DNA of 64,000 nucleotides, from contig CAVRVO010000001.1 in assembly GCA_963724625.1 (NCBI GenBank), positions 124,001-188,000 of the forward strand, read 5' to 3'. The DNA comes from DATBVX01 sp963724625. Its GTDB lineage: Bacteria; Pseudomonadota; Gammaproteobacteria; Steroidobacterales; Steroidobacteraceae. Made by a program: the position numbers and the translations under genes. The notes beneath the pieces are model-generated. The model saw only the letters and a list, made by a program, of their open reading frames with translations. It ran no database searches and had not been told where the DNA came from. This document shows, piece by piece, positions 35,021 through 43,051 of this stretch. How positions within the stretch are numbered: the first letter of the stretch is position 1; the number at the start of each line of letters is the position of its first letter.

Positions 35021-35964
35021 GCAGCGCGGAGGAGCTCCGCGTCGGCATTGAGGGCGCGCTCGGCCGATCACTGGTTGATGCCCGGATCGACAGCGTCGGC
35101 AGGGGAGCGAGGAATTCTCTCTGGCGAATTCGTGGGCGCGACTACGACTGGATGGCACGTATCGCGCATGAGCAGCCCAATCTTCAGCTCGACGTAGCAC
35201 AGGAATATGCGGCTCACTCCGCGGCAGCCGCGGCAGGCCTGGCTCCGGCGATCGTGCTTGCGGATCCCGAGCAGCGCTTGCTGGTGATGGAATTCGTGAG
35301 CGGTGCGCCGTGGAGTGTTGCAGATGTCAGGAGTCGAATCGCAACGCTGGCCTCGCGCCTGCATTCGTTGCACGCGTTGGCGCCTCCAGAAGGGTTGGCG
35401 TCCTTCGATCTGGTCGATGGAGTGCTTTCGCTCATCACGAGCGCTGGCCATTGCAGTGTTGCGGGCCTCGATACCGATGGGCTGCGGAGCAGGGCTGCGG
35501 CACTCGCGCAGGTCTACCGTCGTTCCGGGCAGCTTGTCTTCTGTCACAACGATCTGCATCACTTGAACATGCTCGGTTCCGAGCCGTTGTTCGTTGATTG
35601 GGAATATGCCGCGGTGGGCGATCCGTGGATGGATCTCGCGGCTATCGCGACCTACCACGACTTCGACGTGCGCCAGCGTATGGAGCTGCTGCGTTGCTAC
35701 GGCGTCTCGCGCGACCTGGCAGACTTCGACATCGTTTGCGCCTTGTTCGATGCTCTGCACATCGCCTGGTTGGTGGTGGCGGACGTCTGGGATGACACGT
35801 CGATGACCCGGCGCGCGACGCTGCTGGCGCGGGTCGGGCTGCAGCGCCGACGGGTAGTCAGTCGCGTCCCGATTGGGCAGACTAGCGCGTCCGTCCACAG
35901 CCTCGGGGGAAGCACAGCACATGCCGGAGTTGAAGGTCATCGACCGCGACGGCGTCGAGCATAG
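34996..35964 (+). CDS. thiamine kinase-like phosphotransferase (APH/choline kinase fold)
   Basis: 322 residues from GTG 34996, overlapping the transporter end. Kinase motifs: a nucleotide-binding start (SLVDARIDSVGRGARNSLWR), the catalytic loop FCHNDLHHLNML (HxDxxxxN) and FVDWEYAAVGDPWMDLAAIA carrying the metal-binding Asp. Aminoglycoside-phosphotransferase-like; in bacteria such genes behind PnuT-type transporters fit thiamine kinase (ThiK/YcfN). The last 44 bases overlap the ferredoxin gene, so the annotated C-terminus may be longer than the native one. The open frame upstream of 34996 is shadow. Confidence 0.82.
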   Translation: MAAHSSGLSSAEELRVGIEGALGRSLVDARIDSVGRGARNSLWRIRGRDYDWMARIAHEQPNLQLDVAQEYAAHSAAAAAGLAPAIVLADPEQRLLVMEFVSGAPWSVADVRSRIATLASRLHSLHALAPPEGLASFDLVDGVLSLITSAGHCSVAGLDTDGLRSRAAALAQVYRRSGQLVFCHNDLHHLNMLGSEPLFVDWEYAAVGDPWMDLAAIATYHDFDVRQRMELLRCYGVSRDLADFDIVCALFDALHIAWLVVADVWDDTSMTRRATLLARVGLQRRRVVSRVPIGQTSASVHSLGGSTAHAGVEGHRPRRRRA

Positions 35965-36235
35965 CGTCGAGGCGCGCAGCGGGCTCAAAGTGATGGAGAC
36001 GCTGCGCGAGCTGGACTACGGCGTCGCGGCGATCTGTGGCGGCATGTGTTCCTGCGCGACCTGTCACGTCTATGTGGATCCGGAATGGTTCGCGAAACTT
36101 CCGCGTCGGCAATCTGACGAGCAGGACCTGCTCAGCGAACTCTCGCACACGCAGGAGAATTCGCGGCTGAGCTGCCAGGTCGAGATGACCGATGCCCTCT
36201 CGGGGCTGCGCGTGACCATCGCGCCAGACGAGTAG
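35921..36235 (+). CDS. [2Fe-2S] ferredoxin, putidaredoxin type
   Basis: 104-residue adrenodoxin/putidaredoxin-type ferredoxin. Cluster ligands are in CGGMCSCATCHVYVD (C-x5-C-x2-C) and a fourth Cys in RLSCQVEM, in a domain starting LKVIDRDGVEHSVEARSGLK. It passes single electrons to a P450 or monooxygenase; none is adjacent. ATG 35921 has GGGGA at 35906-35910. It overlaps the kinase gene by 44 bases, which is unusual. Confidence 0.92.
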   Translation: MPELKVIDRDGVEHSVEARSGLKVMETLRELDYGVAAICGGMCSCATCHVYVDPEWFAKLPRRQSDEQDLLSELSHTQENSRLSCQVEMTDALSGLRVTIAPDE

Positions 36236-36298
36236 GCCTGAGTCTCGGGGTGTTGGAGCGATTCCATTCCGACCGCTTGATTCTGGAGGAGACGCAGC

Positions 36299-36325
36299 AT
36301 GGAGCGATTCACGGGCGGTTGCCTT
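36299..36325 (+). pseudogene. possible N-terminal stub of a GFA-family gene
   Basis: A strong ribosome site (GGAGGAGA) precedes an ATG whose first codons read MERFTGGCL. That is the usual start of GFA (glutathione-dependent formaldehyde-activating-like) proteins, which continue with CGAVR. Here the match stops after nine residues, and the frame then runs over the EF-hand gene without family features. A deletion or cassette exchange right after the start could explain it. The match is short, so this is tentative. Confidence 0.25.
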
Positions 36326-36381
36326 GGTAGCCCCCAACCGTCGGCAGCGCCTATGCTTCCCGTCGGCAAGAAGAAATGGAG

Positions 36382-36388
36382 GTTAGAT
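36382..36388 (+). other. integron-type core box GTTAGAT before the EF-hand gene
   Basis: GTTAGAT fits the GTTRRRY core at which integron cassettes join. It sits 4 bases before the EF-hand start, the usual place for a cassette's 5' boundary. Alone, a heptamer is weak evidence; its position and the other attC-like pieces at 37656 and 38448 give it some weight. Confidence 0.3.
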
Positions 36389-36392
36389 CGCC

Positions 36393-36656
36393 ATGACGCC
36401 ACGCAATCCGTCAATACCGGGGAGTCGCCCGTTAACGAGCGACGAACTAGCCGATGCCGAAGAGCAGTTCGACGAGTGCGATTTGAACGGCGATCAGCGC
36501 ATCGATTTCACGGAGTACTCGAAGCTCCTCGACAGCCTGGGGGCGAAGATGCCGCCCGCCCAGCGGCGCAATCGCTTCAATGCCATCGACACCGACCGCG
36601 ACGGGGCGATCGATCGGAAAGAGTTCTTGGCCTGGTGGGGTTCGAGCGGTGCGTAG
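36393..36656 (+). CDS. EF-hand calcium-binding protein
   Basis: 87 residues with two EF-hand loops: DLNGDQRIDFTEY (about 30-42) and DTDRDGAIDRKEF (about 66-78), each with Asp/Asn at positions 1, 3, 5 and a Glu at 12. No signal peptide. It would bind Ca2+ as a cytoplasmic buffer or sensor; the target is unknown. The start is ATG 36393 after a GGAGG. It is the first gene of a run of small, unrelated genes on this strand. Confidence 0.88.
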   Translation: MTPRNPSIPGSRPLTSDELADAEEQFDECDLNGDQRIDFTEYSKLLDSLGAKMPPAQRRNRFNAIDTDRDGAIDRKEFLAWWGSSGA

Positions 36657-36717
36657 TAACGCGCGCCGGCCGGGAAGAGAGTGGCTTGGTATCGGGCTCC
36701 GGTAGCGGAGGTGAACC

Positions 36718-37104
36718 GTGGCACACGATGAGACCAACCACAGAAATGCAATGTCCTTTTCCGAGCTTCTGTCGTGGGCTTGGACGGAGACGCCGCCAGT
36801 CCACAGACGCACCGCGAACCTGCTCATCCATCTATTCGCAGTCCCGCTCTTCGTAGTCGGCCACCTTCTCCTCGTCGCGGGCATTTTCTCCAATAGAGGG
36901 CTGCTGGTGGCGGGACTTGGTTGTGTCGTTGCATCTCTGCTACTCCAGGCATATGGCCATTCGCTCGAGCGGCAGAAGCCGCCGCCATTCACGGGTCCGC
37001 ACGACTTTGTGCGAAGGCTGTATGCGGAGCAATTCTGCAATTTCTGGCGGTTCCTTTTCTCGGGCAAGTGGTACGCCAGCTTGAGGAGCGGTAACGGTAC
37101 CTGA
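36718..37104 (+). CDS. Mpo1-like (DUF962) small membrane protein
   Basis: 128 residues resembling the Mpo1/DUF962 family. PVHRRTANLLIHLFAVPLF and AYGHSLERQKPPPFTGPHDF are typical His-rich segments, with two hydrophobic helices between them. Yeast Mpo1 is an iron-dependent dioxygenase of 2-hydroxy fatty acids, using conserved His residues; whether this one does the same is unknown. GTG 36718 has GGAGG upstream. Confidence 0.72.
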   Translation: MAHDETNHRNAMSFSELLSWAWTETPPVHRRTANLLIHLFAVPLFVVGHLLLVAGIFSNRGLLVAGLGCVVASLLLQAYGHSLERQKPPPFTGPHDFVRRLYAEQFCNFWRFLFSGKWYASLRSGNGT

Positions 37105-37273
37105 CACGCGTTGGGGTAGACGGAACCATCGCGGCCGCCCGCTCAACTCCGGTTGGCCTCGGTCTTGCCTGCTGCTGCCCTTGTGATGTATCTGCGTCCA
37201 CAGGCGCCCGGGCATTGATGCCTCGAGGCCCTAACTTGCCGTGGTCATAATCGAAGCGCCCAAAGGAATGCAC

Positions 37274-37654
37274 ATGCCTCGTCAAATCGTGTTCACGCCG
37301 AAGGCGGCAAAGCCTCCACCGACGTACAGCCAGGCGGTCAAAGCTGCCGGTTTGGTATTTGTCTCAGGTACAGCCCCAACTGATCCGGCCACGGGTGCTA
37401 TCAGGGGCACAACGATTCAGGAACAGACCCGACAGTGCTTAACCAATATCGCAGCCATCCTCGAGGAAGCGGGCAGTTCCATGGACAAGATCGTCAGCGC
37501 CACAATCGTGCTGGCGGATGAAGACGAGTTCGCCGGTATGAACGAGGAATGGGTCAAATGGTTTCCCTCCAATCCGCCTGCTCGCCAGGGTGCGAAGCTC
37601 CCCGCGCGGATCCCGGGACTAAAGGTGTCCATTGCGGCCATCGCTGAGATCTGA
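37274..37654 (+). CDS. RidA/YjgF family imine deaminase
   Basis: 126-residue RidA-family protein that hydrolyses reactive enamine/imine intermediates from pyridoxal-phosphate enzymes. YSQAVKAAGLVFVSGTAPTD and the C-terminal NPPARQGAKLPARIPGLKVS (with the substrate-binding Arg) identify it. ATG 37274 with AAAGGA upstream is used; ATG 37268 is an alternative. Its stop is followed at once by a sequence resembling the left half of an integron attC site. Confidence 0.92.
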   Translation: MPRQIVFTPKAAKPPPTYSQAVKAAGLVFVSGTAPTDPATGAIRGTTIQEQTRQCLTNIAAILEEAGSSMDKIVSATIVLADEDEFAGMNEEWVKWFPSNPPARQGAKLPARIPGLKVSIAAIAEI

Positions 37655-37655
37655 C

Positions 37656-37676
37656 CCCTAACAAACGCGTTCAAGC
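37656..37676 (+). other. attC left-half-like sequence after ridA
   Basis: The ridA stop (37652-37654) is followed by CCCTAAC, a six-base spacer and GTTCAAGC. This is the arrangement and much of the sequence of the left half (R'' and L'') of classical attC sites, where TAAC also follows the cassette stop. A partner TTGAACG (37704-37710) can pair with CGTTCAA (37668-37674), but the expected GTTRRRY right box is missing or decayed. Confidence 0.4.
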
Positions 37677-37720
37677 AAACGTAGACGCTTACACCTGACC
37701 CGTTGAACGACGGAGGGAAC

Positions 37721-38438
37721 ATGAGCTCGACCCACAATCCAGGGAGAGTGGCCGGATTCTGGTACGCTGCTCCTGGTCATCATCGGCCCACTGCGCCTTA
37801 TCTATATTCCCAGCAAACTTTTCGTGCACGGGAACGCGACCGCAACCGTCAACAACATCGCCGCTCACGAGTGGCTCTTCCGTTTCGGGATCGTGAGCGA
37901 CCTGGTCTGCGGAGTGATCCTGATCTTTCTCGTGCTGGCCTTTTATCGGTTGTTCAAAGGAGTGGACCGGAACCTGGCGGTGCTGGTGGTGATCTTCGGA
38001 GGCGTGATGCCGGCACTCATCAATTTCGTTGGCGTCGTGAGCGACGCTGCTGCCCTGCTGGTCGTGCGTGGAGACGATTTCCTCTCCGTGTTCGACAAAC
38101 CTCAGCGGGACGCGCTGGCCCTGCTGTTCCTCAAGCTGCGTGATCAGCAAAACACTGCCGCCGAAATCCTTTGGGGGATATGGCTGCTGCCACTGGCGTT
38201 GCTGGTATTCCGGTCGCGTTTTCTGCCGCGGTTCCTGGGCGTCTGGCTCGCGTTCGGCGGCTTTGCTTATGTGATCCTGAGCCTGACCGGCGAACTACTG
38301 CCGCAATACCAGGAAAAGGTGTTTACCTACGCTCAGCCCGCCTTTTTTGGGGAACTGGCGATCATGCTGTGGCTCTTGATCAAGGGTGCCAAGCCGCCAG
38401 CGGACGCGACCGGCCCATCGTCGGCGGCCGCGGCTTGA
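37721..38438 (+). pseudogene. DUF4386 membrane protein, one frameshift
   Basis: A DUF4386 protein of about 238 residues if repaired. ATG 37721 follows GGAGGG. The frame gives STHNPGRVAGFWY and then, if G37766 is skipped, LLLVIIGPLRLIYIPSKLFV with HGNATATVNNIAAHEWLFRF, the normal family N-terminus. Downstream (in frame from 37824) it has five or six membrane helices, including LVCGVILIFLVLAFYRLFKG and GIWLLPLALLVFRSRFLPRF. Function is unknown. As read, only the part after 37824 would have an ATG. Confidence 0.78.
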
Positions 38439-38447
38439 GCACAACAC

Positions 38448-38454
38448 GTTAGGC
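38448..38454 (+). other. integron-type core box GTTAGGC before the hydrolase gene
   Basis: GTTAGGC is the most common R' core of attC sites. It is preceded by CGGCTTGAGC, which can pair with GCCAAGCCG (38388-38396) about 40 bases earlier, as L' and L'' do. The DUF4386 stop codon lies inside this putative stem, and the left outer box is not clear. It sits 23 bases before the next gene's start. Confidence 0.35.
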
Positions 38455-38476
38455 CACAGTGGCAAGGAGGCACGTG

Positions 38477-39296
38477 ATGAAAAACCGCAAAGTTGCAGGC
38501 GGCGGGGGCGTCCAGCTCCACGTCGTGGAGGCGGGTAATCCCCGAGGGCGTCCGATACTCTTTATCCATGGAACCTCGCAGTGTTGGCTCCAGTGGAGTC
38601 GACAATTCAACTCGAAGCTGGGCGAGGACCACCGACTGGTTGCACTGGACCTGCGCGGTCACGGCCTCTCGGACAAGCCGCGCGTCGGCTACGACGACTC
38701 GAAGCTGTGGGCAGACGACGTCAATGCCGTCATCAAAGCGCTCAATCTCGATCATCCAGTGCTCTGCGGCTGGTCCTACGGTCCGCTTGTCATTCCTCGA
38801 CTACATCCGGCACTACGGTGAGGATGGGATCGGCGGGCTCCACTTGGTCGGCGCCGTCACCAAGCTGGGCAGTGAGCAGGCTATGTCGGTCCTCGCTCCT
38901 GAGTTTCTCAACCTCGTCCCGGAGTTGTTCTCCACTGACACGGAAACGAGTGTCCACGGTCTGAAGGGCCTGCTTCGGTTGTGTTTCGCCCAGGAGCTCT
39001 CCGCCACCGAGCTGTACCTCATGCTGGGATACAACGTCTCCGTCCCGCCATACGTCCGGCAGGGACTGTTCTCGCGCTCCTTCGACAATGACGACCTGTT
39101 GCCGAAGATTCGCAAGCCCGTGCTGATTACGCATGGCGCCGCGGATGCGATTGTCAAACGCGCCGCCGTCGATCAGCACCAGGTGGCGATGCCTCACGCG
39201 CAAGTTCAGCTCATAGAGAATGCGGGGCACGCAGCGTTCTGGGACGACGCGGCAGCCTTCAACGAGCGCCTGCACGCGTTTTCCCAAAGTCTGTAG
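38477..39296 (+). pseudogene. alpha/beta hydrolase, one frameshift
   Basis: An alpha/beta-hydrolase-fold enzyme of about 272 residues if repaired. ATG 38477 follows AAGGAGG. The oxyanion motif HGTSQCWLQW, LDLRGHGLSDKP and the nucleophile elbow CGWSYGP (Ser) are in the first frame. At 38795 one extra C breaks the frame; skipping it joins GPLVI to LDYIRHYGEDGIGGLHLVGA. The catalytic Asp (HGAADAIV) and His (ENAGHAAFWDDA) are in the second frame. Substrate unknown; resembles epoxide-hydrolase or esterase relatives. Confidence 0.8.
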
Positions 39297-39306
39297 AGCA
39301 CTGCCA

Positions 39307-39765
39307 ATGACTACAATCTCCACGAGGCCTGCGACACTCGACGACCTGGATGCTGTCGCATTGCTCTTCGATGCGTACCGGCAGTTTTACAAACAGGCCG
39401 CCGACCTCTCGCTCGCTCGGCGGTTCATCCATGAACGGTTGCAACGGCAAGAGTCTGTTCTCATCGTCGCCGAGACCGCCCCAAAGATGTTGGTCGGGTT
39501 CTGTCAGCTCTATCCCACGTTTTGCTCCGTCAGGGCGGCGCGCACTTACACACTGTATGACTTGTTTGTAAGCCCCGAAGCTCGCGGCACTGGCGCTGGC
39601 AGGTTACTGATGCTTGCGGCCGAAGCACACGCCACTAGAGCAGGCGTTGCGCGCATGGAGCTTTCGACGGCACGAGACAACACCGTTGCACAATCGCTCT
39701 ACGAGTCTCTCGACTGGGTGCGCGATGAAGCGTTCTTTGTGTATAGCAAGACTTTGCCCGACTGA
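39307..39765 (+). CDS. GNAT family N-acetyltransferase
   Basis: 152 residues. The GNAT acetyl-CoA-binding motif A is in YTLYDLFVSPEARGTGAGRL (with the R-G-x-G-A loop), followed by LLMLAAEAHATRAGVARMEL and motif B DNTVAQSLYESLDWVRDE. N-terminal pattern RPATLDDLDAVALLFDAYRQ is usual. The acceptor is unknown. It begins 10 bases after the hydrolase gene. Confidence 0.9.
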   Translation: MTTISTRPATLDDLDAVALLFDAYRQFYKQAADLSLARRFIHERLQRQESVLIVAETAPKMLVGFCQLYPTFCSVRAARTYTLYDLFVSPEARGTGAGRLLMLAAEAHATRAGVARMELSTARDNTVAQSLYESLDWVRDEAFFVYSKTLPD

Positions 39766-39830
39766 CGTGGTGCGTACGCGCCCGCTATGGACGCCAGTTG
39801 GTACTCGACACAGCGGTAAGGGGAACAAAC

Positions 39831-40124
39831 GTGTCATTGCTCCACATCGCATGGTTTCGCTTCAAACCCGGCGTCTCCCCAGAGCGGATCGAGCGTCACC
39901 TCGTGGCGTGTCGTGAGCTCATGGGTCGAGTGCCTGCCGTTCGCGATTTGCAGTGCGGGTCCAACCTGTCCGAGCGGGCAGGTGGGATGACTCACGGGAT
40001 CGTGATTACGCTAGCCGACTACGCGACGTTACCGGCTTACCTGGAGCATCCCGCGCACATTCCGGTCGCGACGGCATTGAAAGAAGATATCGCCGAATTG
40101 CGCGTTATGGATCTACAGACCTAG
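39831..40124 (+). CDS. Dabb (stress-responsive A/B barrel) domain protein
   Basis: 97 residues of the dimeric alpha/beta-barrel Dabb fold: LLHIAWFRFKPGVSPERIER, then VRDLQCGSNLSERAGGMTHG and YLEHPAHIPVATALKEDIAE. Such proteins are small cyclases or stress proteins; no activity is assigned. GTG 39831 with AAGGGGA upstream is the likely start. Confidence 0.86.
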   Translation: MSLLHIAWFRFKPGVSPERIERHLVACRELMGRVPAVRDLQCGSNLSERAGGMTHGIVITLADYATLPAYLEHPAHIPVATALKEDIAELRVMDLQT

Positions 40125-40229
40125 GGGTCTGAGCTGTTTCGCATTGCTTCAGGAGCGCAGTAACGTCTGACCACAAAGAGAGCAACGTGAACATGTCTCT
40201 GGACAGGACTTGAGGATTAGACTCGCGTC

Positions 40230-40640
40230 ATGAAACCCTGCCGCGAATGTCGACACGAGATTTCCGAGCAAGCCTTCACTTGCCCACACTGTGGGGCGCC
40301 GTACCCCGCGCGTGAGCACTGGGATGGGTGGGGCTATGAGTACAAGTCGACGCTGGCGATCGCCGGATTGCCGCTGCTGCACATCTCGTTCAAGTATCGA
40401 CCTAACCGCACGCCAGTCGTGGCGCGAGGCGTCATCGCGATTGGGCAATTTGGTTGCGGTGTCGTGTGCATTTCGCAATTTGGCGTGGGACTACTGAGCC
40501 TCAGCCAGTTCACGCTGGCTGGATGTGCGATCGCGCAGTTCGGGATTGCGTATTCGCTGATCGCGCAGTTTGGTGTGTACCTGGCCGAAGGACATGGACA
40601 GTACGTATTTCCCTTGGCGAGATTTCTGGGAACGTTCTAG
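40230..40640 (+). CDS. zinc-ribbon protein with QF-repeat membrane-like region
   Basis: 136 residues. The N-terminal zinc ribbon has C-x2-C ... C-x2-C in CRECRHEISEQAFTCPHCG. Residues about 65-125 carry a repeating unit with Gln-Phe-Gly about every ten residues (IAIGQFGCG, CISQFGVG, LSLSQFTLAG, AIAQFGIAYS, LIAQFGVYL), hydrophobic overall. This could be a short beta-helix or membrane-associated sheet. The function is unknown. The stop leads directly into a strong hairpin (40640-40657). Confidence 0.72.
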   Translation: MKPCRECRHEISEQAFTCPHCGAPYPAREHWDGWGYEYKSTLAIAGLPLLHISFKYRPNRTPVVARGVIAIGQFGCGVVCISQFGVGLLSLSQFTLAGCAIAQFGIAYSLIAQFGVYLAEGHGQYVFPLARFLGTF

Positions 40641-40657
40641 CGCGCCGAAAGGCGCGC
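40640..40657 (+). terminator. hairpin after the zinc-ribbon gene
   Basis: GCGCGCC-GAAA-GGCGCGC: a perfect 7-bp stem with a GAAA tetraloop beginning at the last base of the stop codon. There is no T-run after it, so it may be a weak terminator or a transcript-stabilising hairpin. Confidence 0.5.
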
Positions 40658-40687
40658 AACAGCTATCAACAATCAGGGGGAAGAAAA

Positions 40688-41164
40688 ATGCATCAAGCAG
40701 TTGCGCGCCGCAAGCCGGCGTGGTCTGGAATTCTCATCGGCGGGCTCATCGCGGGGACGCTCGACCTCACATATGCGATCGTGTTCTCGGGCTTTCACGG
40801 CGTTCCGGCCATGCGCATCATGCAGTCGGTCGCGAGCGGTTGGCTCGGGTCGGCTGCCTATGAGGGCGGCGTCCCCACGGCGATACTGGGTGTCCTGTCG
40901 CACTACTTCATCATGTTTTCGGCGGCAACGATCTTCCATGTCGTCAGTCGGCGATTCGATTTTCTCGTGCTCAGGCCTGTGATTTCCGGTGTTCTGTTTG
41001 GACTCATCATGTACCTGGTCATGAGTTTCGTCGTTCTGCCGTTGTCTGCTTTTCCTCACAAGGTCAACTTCCATGACCCCGTGCTGGTATCAGCCAACCT
41101 GTTCGTGCATATGTTCTTTGTCGGTCTTCCGATCTCCCTGGCCAATAGCCGCGCCGCACGGTAA
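40688..41164 (+). CDS. small four-helix membrane protein
   Basis: 158 residues with four membrane helices: GILIGGLIAGTLDLTYAIVF, AILGVLSHYFIMFSAATIFH, ISGVLFGLIMYLVMSFVVLP and LVSANLFVHMFFVGLPISLA. It resembles uncharacterised proteobacterial membrane proteins, in part the DUF1440/YagU type. Function unknown. ATG 40688 follows a purine-rich GGGGGAAGA. The 266 bases after it contain no gene that I can support. Confidence 0.7.
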   Translation: MHQAVARRKPAWSGILIGGLIAGTLDLTYAIVFSGFHGVPAMRIMQSVASGWLGSAAYEGGVPTAILGVLSHYFIMFSAATIFHVVSRRFDFLVLRPVISGVLFGLIMYLVMSFVVLPLSAFPHKVNFHDPVLVSANLFVHMFFVGLPISLANSRAAR

Positions 41165-41430
41165 AGCCCGTCGGGCAAGAAGGCGGCACAGCGGGGGCTG
41201 CTGTGCTTATCGCAAAATGATATGAGGCGATTAACGCTCTGCGAGGCGTTTTGCGCACTTCCTCTGGGAGGAATCTGCTCCGATCTACCGAGCCTGGCTG
41301 AGGATGCGCTGGGACGATGCTCCTTGGGAACCTTCCCTGTTCGGCGCCCCAGTGCACCCTCTAACGAGCTCGTCGCGATTGTCGGCCCAGGCCATGCATG
41401 CCCGCAATTGGCCTTTGGTCTAACAGGCCG

Positions 41431-42183
41431 CTATTTCTTGCCCTCGGTCTGACGGCGCACTGCTTCAGCCGCGGCCTTGATGGCGTTCGGATCGCCCAGG
41501 AATTGGCTCGAGCGCTTCGCGAGCTTGTGGTCGAGCTCATACAAGAGCGGCACGCCAGTCGGGATATTGAACTCCACGATGTCACTGTCGGAGATGCCGT
41601 CCAGCATCTTCACCAGCGCGCGCAGGCTGTTGCCGTGCGCGACGATGAGCACGTTGCGATTCGCCTTGAGCTCAGGCGCGATGCGGCTCTCCCAGTGCGG
41701 AACCACGCGTGCAAGCGTGTCCTTGAGCGACTCAGTCGCGGGAATTTCTTCGGGCTTGAGGTTGCGGTAGCGCGGATCGAAGCGGGCGTGACGCTTGTCG
41801 GTCGACTCGAGCGGCGGCGGTGGGATGTCGTAGCTGCGTCGCCAGATCTTCACTTGCTCTGCGCCATGACGCTCTGCAGTCTGCGCCTTGTCGAGTCCCT
41901 GCAGCGCTCCGTAGTGGCGCTCGTTCAGTCTCCAGCTGCGCTCGACCGGAATCCACATCAGGTCCATTTCGTCGAGGATGATCCAGAGCGTACGAATGGC
42001 GCGCTTCAGGACCGACGTAAACGCGATATCGAAGGTGAGTTTCTGCCGGATCAGCTCCTGGCCGCCCTGCAGCGCTTCGACTCGTCCATGCGCGCTGAGA
42101 TCTACGTCCGTCCAGCCGGTGAACAGATTGTCGAGGTTCCAGACGCTCTGGCCGTGCCTGACCAGCACCAGTTTTCCGCTCAC
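41431..42183 (-). CDS. gpmA: 2,3-bisphosphoglycerate-dependent phosphoglycerate mutase
   Basis: 250-residue glycolytic enzyme interconverting 3- and 2-phosphoglycerate. The phospho-His motif is [19 protein letters not shown], with [20 protein letters not shown] and the second His in [18 protein letters not shown]. Length is that of dPGM (about 250). It is the last gene of the - strand block; the adjacent glycosyltransferase ends 67 bases before its start. Confidence 0.96.
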   Translation of the reverse strand: MSGKLVLVRHGQSVWNLDNLFTGWTDVDLSAHGRVEALQGGQELIRQKLTFDIAFTSVLKRAIRTLWIILDEMDLMWIPVERSWRLNERHYGALQGLDKAQTAERHGAEQVKIWRRSYDIPPPPLESTDKRHARFDPRYRNLKPEEIPATESLKDTLARVVPHWESRIAPELKANRNVLIVAHGNSLRALVKMLDGISDSDIVEFNIPTGVPLLYELDHKLAKRSSQFLGDPNAIKAAAEAVRRQTEGKK

Positions 42184-42250
42184 GCCCAGCTCCTTAGGAG
42201 AGATTGCGGTTCGACTCGATCACCGCGCGTGAAACATTAGCACAGCCCCC

Positions 42251-43051
42251 TCAGGCTCGCCGTGGGTGCCTATCCAGGCCGTGCGCGCAGCGCACGCGGC
42301 CCAGCTGCAGCGTCTCGGCAAGGATGCGTTCGTTCGCCGCGCGACGTTCGCGGCTCGCCGGTGCGTGGAAGAGGTGATAGGCAATACCGCCGAAGAGCAG
42401 TGTCCGGCGTCGCACGCCACTGTTTTCGAGACGCGCCGCCAGTTCCTTGTCTTCAGGTCCCCAGCCCACCATGTCTTCATTGAAGCCGTTAACGCGCTCG
42501 AGGTCGGCGCGCCACGCTGCCAGGTTGCAGCCCTTCGTGGCGACGAACGCACTTGCCGTTCTTGCGAGGCGATCGCTCAGCCGAGAAGCATGCACGGCAT
42601 AGAGGCGACGCAGTCCCCTGATACCGGTAGACCAAGGCGCAAGGTCACGGGGGCCGCCCTTCAGCAGGTCTGCGGCGCGCCTTGCGTCCAGGAGGATGCG
42701 CGTTCCCTGCGCCCAGTGGCCTGCTCTCGCAAAGCGACGATGATCGGCGATGAACTGAGAATGCATCACCATGTCACCGTCGAGCATCACGACGTAGTCG
42801 CCGGTCGAGCGCGACAAGGCCAGATTGCGCGCCCGGGAGAGTCGAAATCCCTCGTGCGGCTGCCAGCAGTGGGAAACCGGTCGCGGGAATTGCTTGGCGA
42901 AGTGAGCTACGAGGTCGCGCGTCTCGGTGCCGGAACCATCGTCAGCGACGGCGAGCTCATCAGGCAGATCGCTTTGTCGCTCGACGCTCCGCAGCACGCA
43001 AGCCAGCGCGTCGACGCGGTCGAACGTCGCGATGATCAGCGAGAGCTTCAC
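42251..43051 (-). CDS. family 2 glycosyltransferase
   Basis: 266-residue GT-A fold glycosyltransferase: LSLIIATFDRVDALACVLRS, then DDGSGTETRDL and the metal-binding DxD in VVMLDGDMVMHSQFIADHRR. The C-terminal part (GCNLAAWRADLERVNGFNED) matches the galactosyltransferase-like second domain seen in chondroitin-type GT2 enzymes. Acceptor unknown; it may act on surface polysaccharide. Its start overlaps the GDH stop by four bases, an odd partner. Confidence 0.88.
   Translation of the reverse strand: MKLSLIIATFDRVDALACVLRSVERQSDLPDELAVADDGSGTETRDLVAHFAKQFPRPVSHCWQPHEGFRLSRARNLALSRSTGDYVVMLDGDMVMHSQFIADHRRFARAGHWAQGTRILLDARRAADLLKGGPRDLAPWSTGIRGLRRLYAVHASRLSDRLARTASAFVATKGCNLAAWRADLERVNGFNEDMVGWGPEDKELAARLENSGVRRRTLLFGGIAYHLFHAPASRERRAANERILAETLQLGRVRCAHGLDRHPRRA

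Noticed and set aside
41165..41430. Gene in the spacer before gpmA
   Set aside because: Only short frames without start signals; a loose CGCAAAA/TTTTGCG dyad around 41213-41255 was too weak to call.
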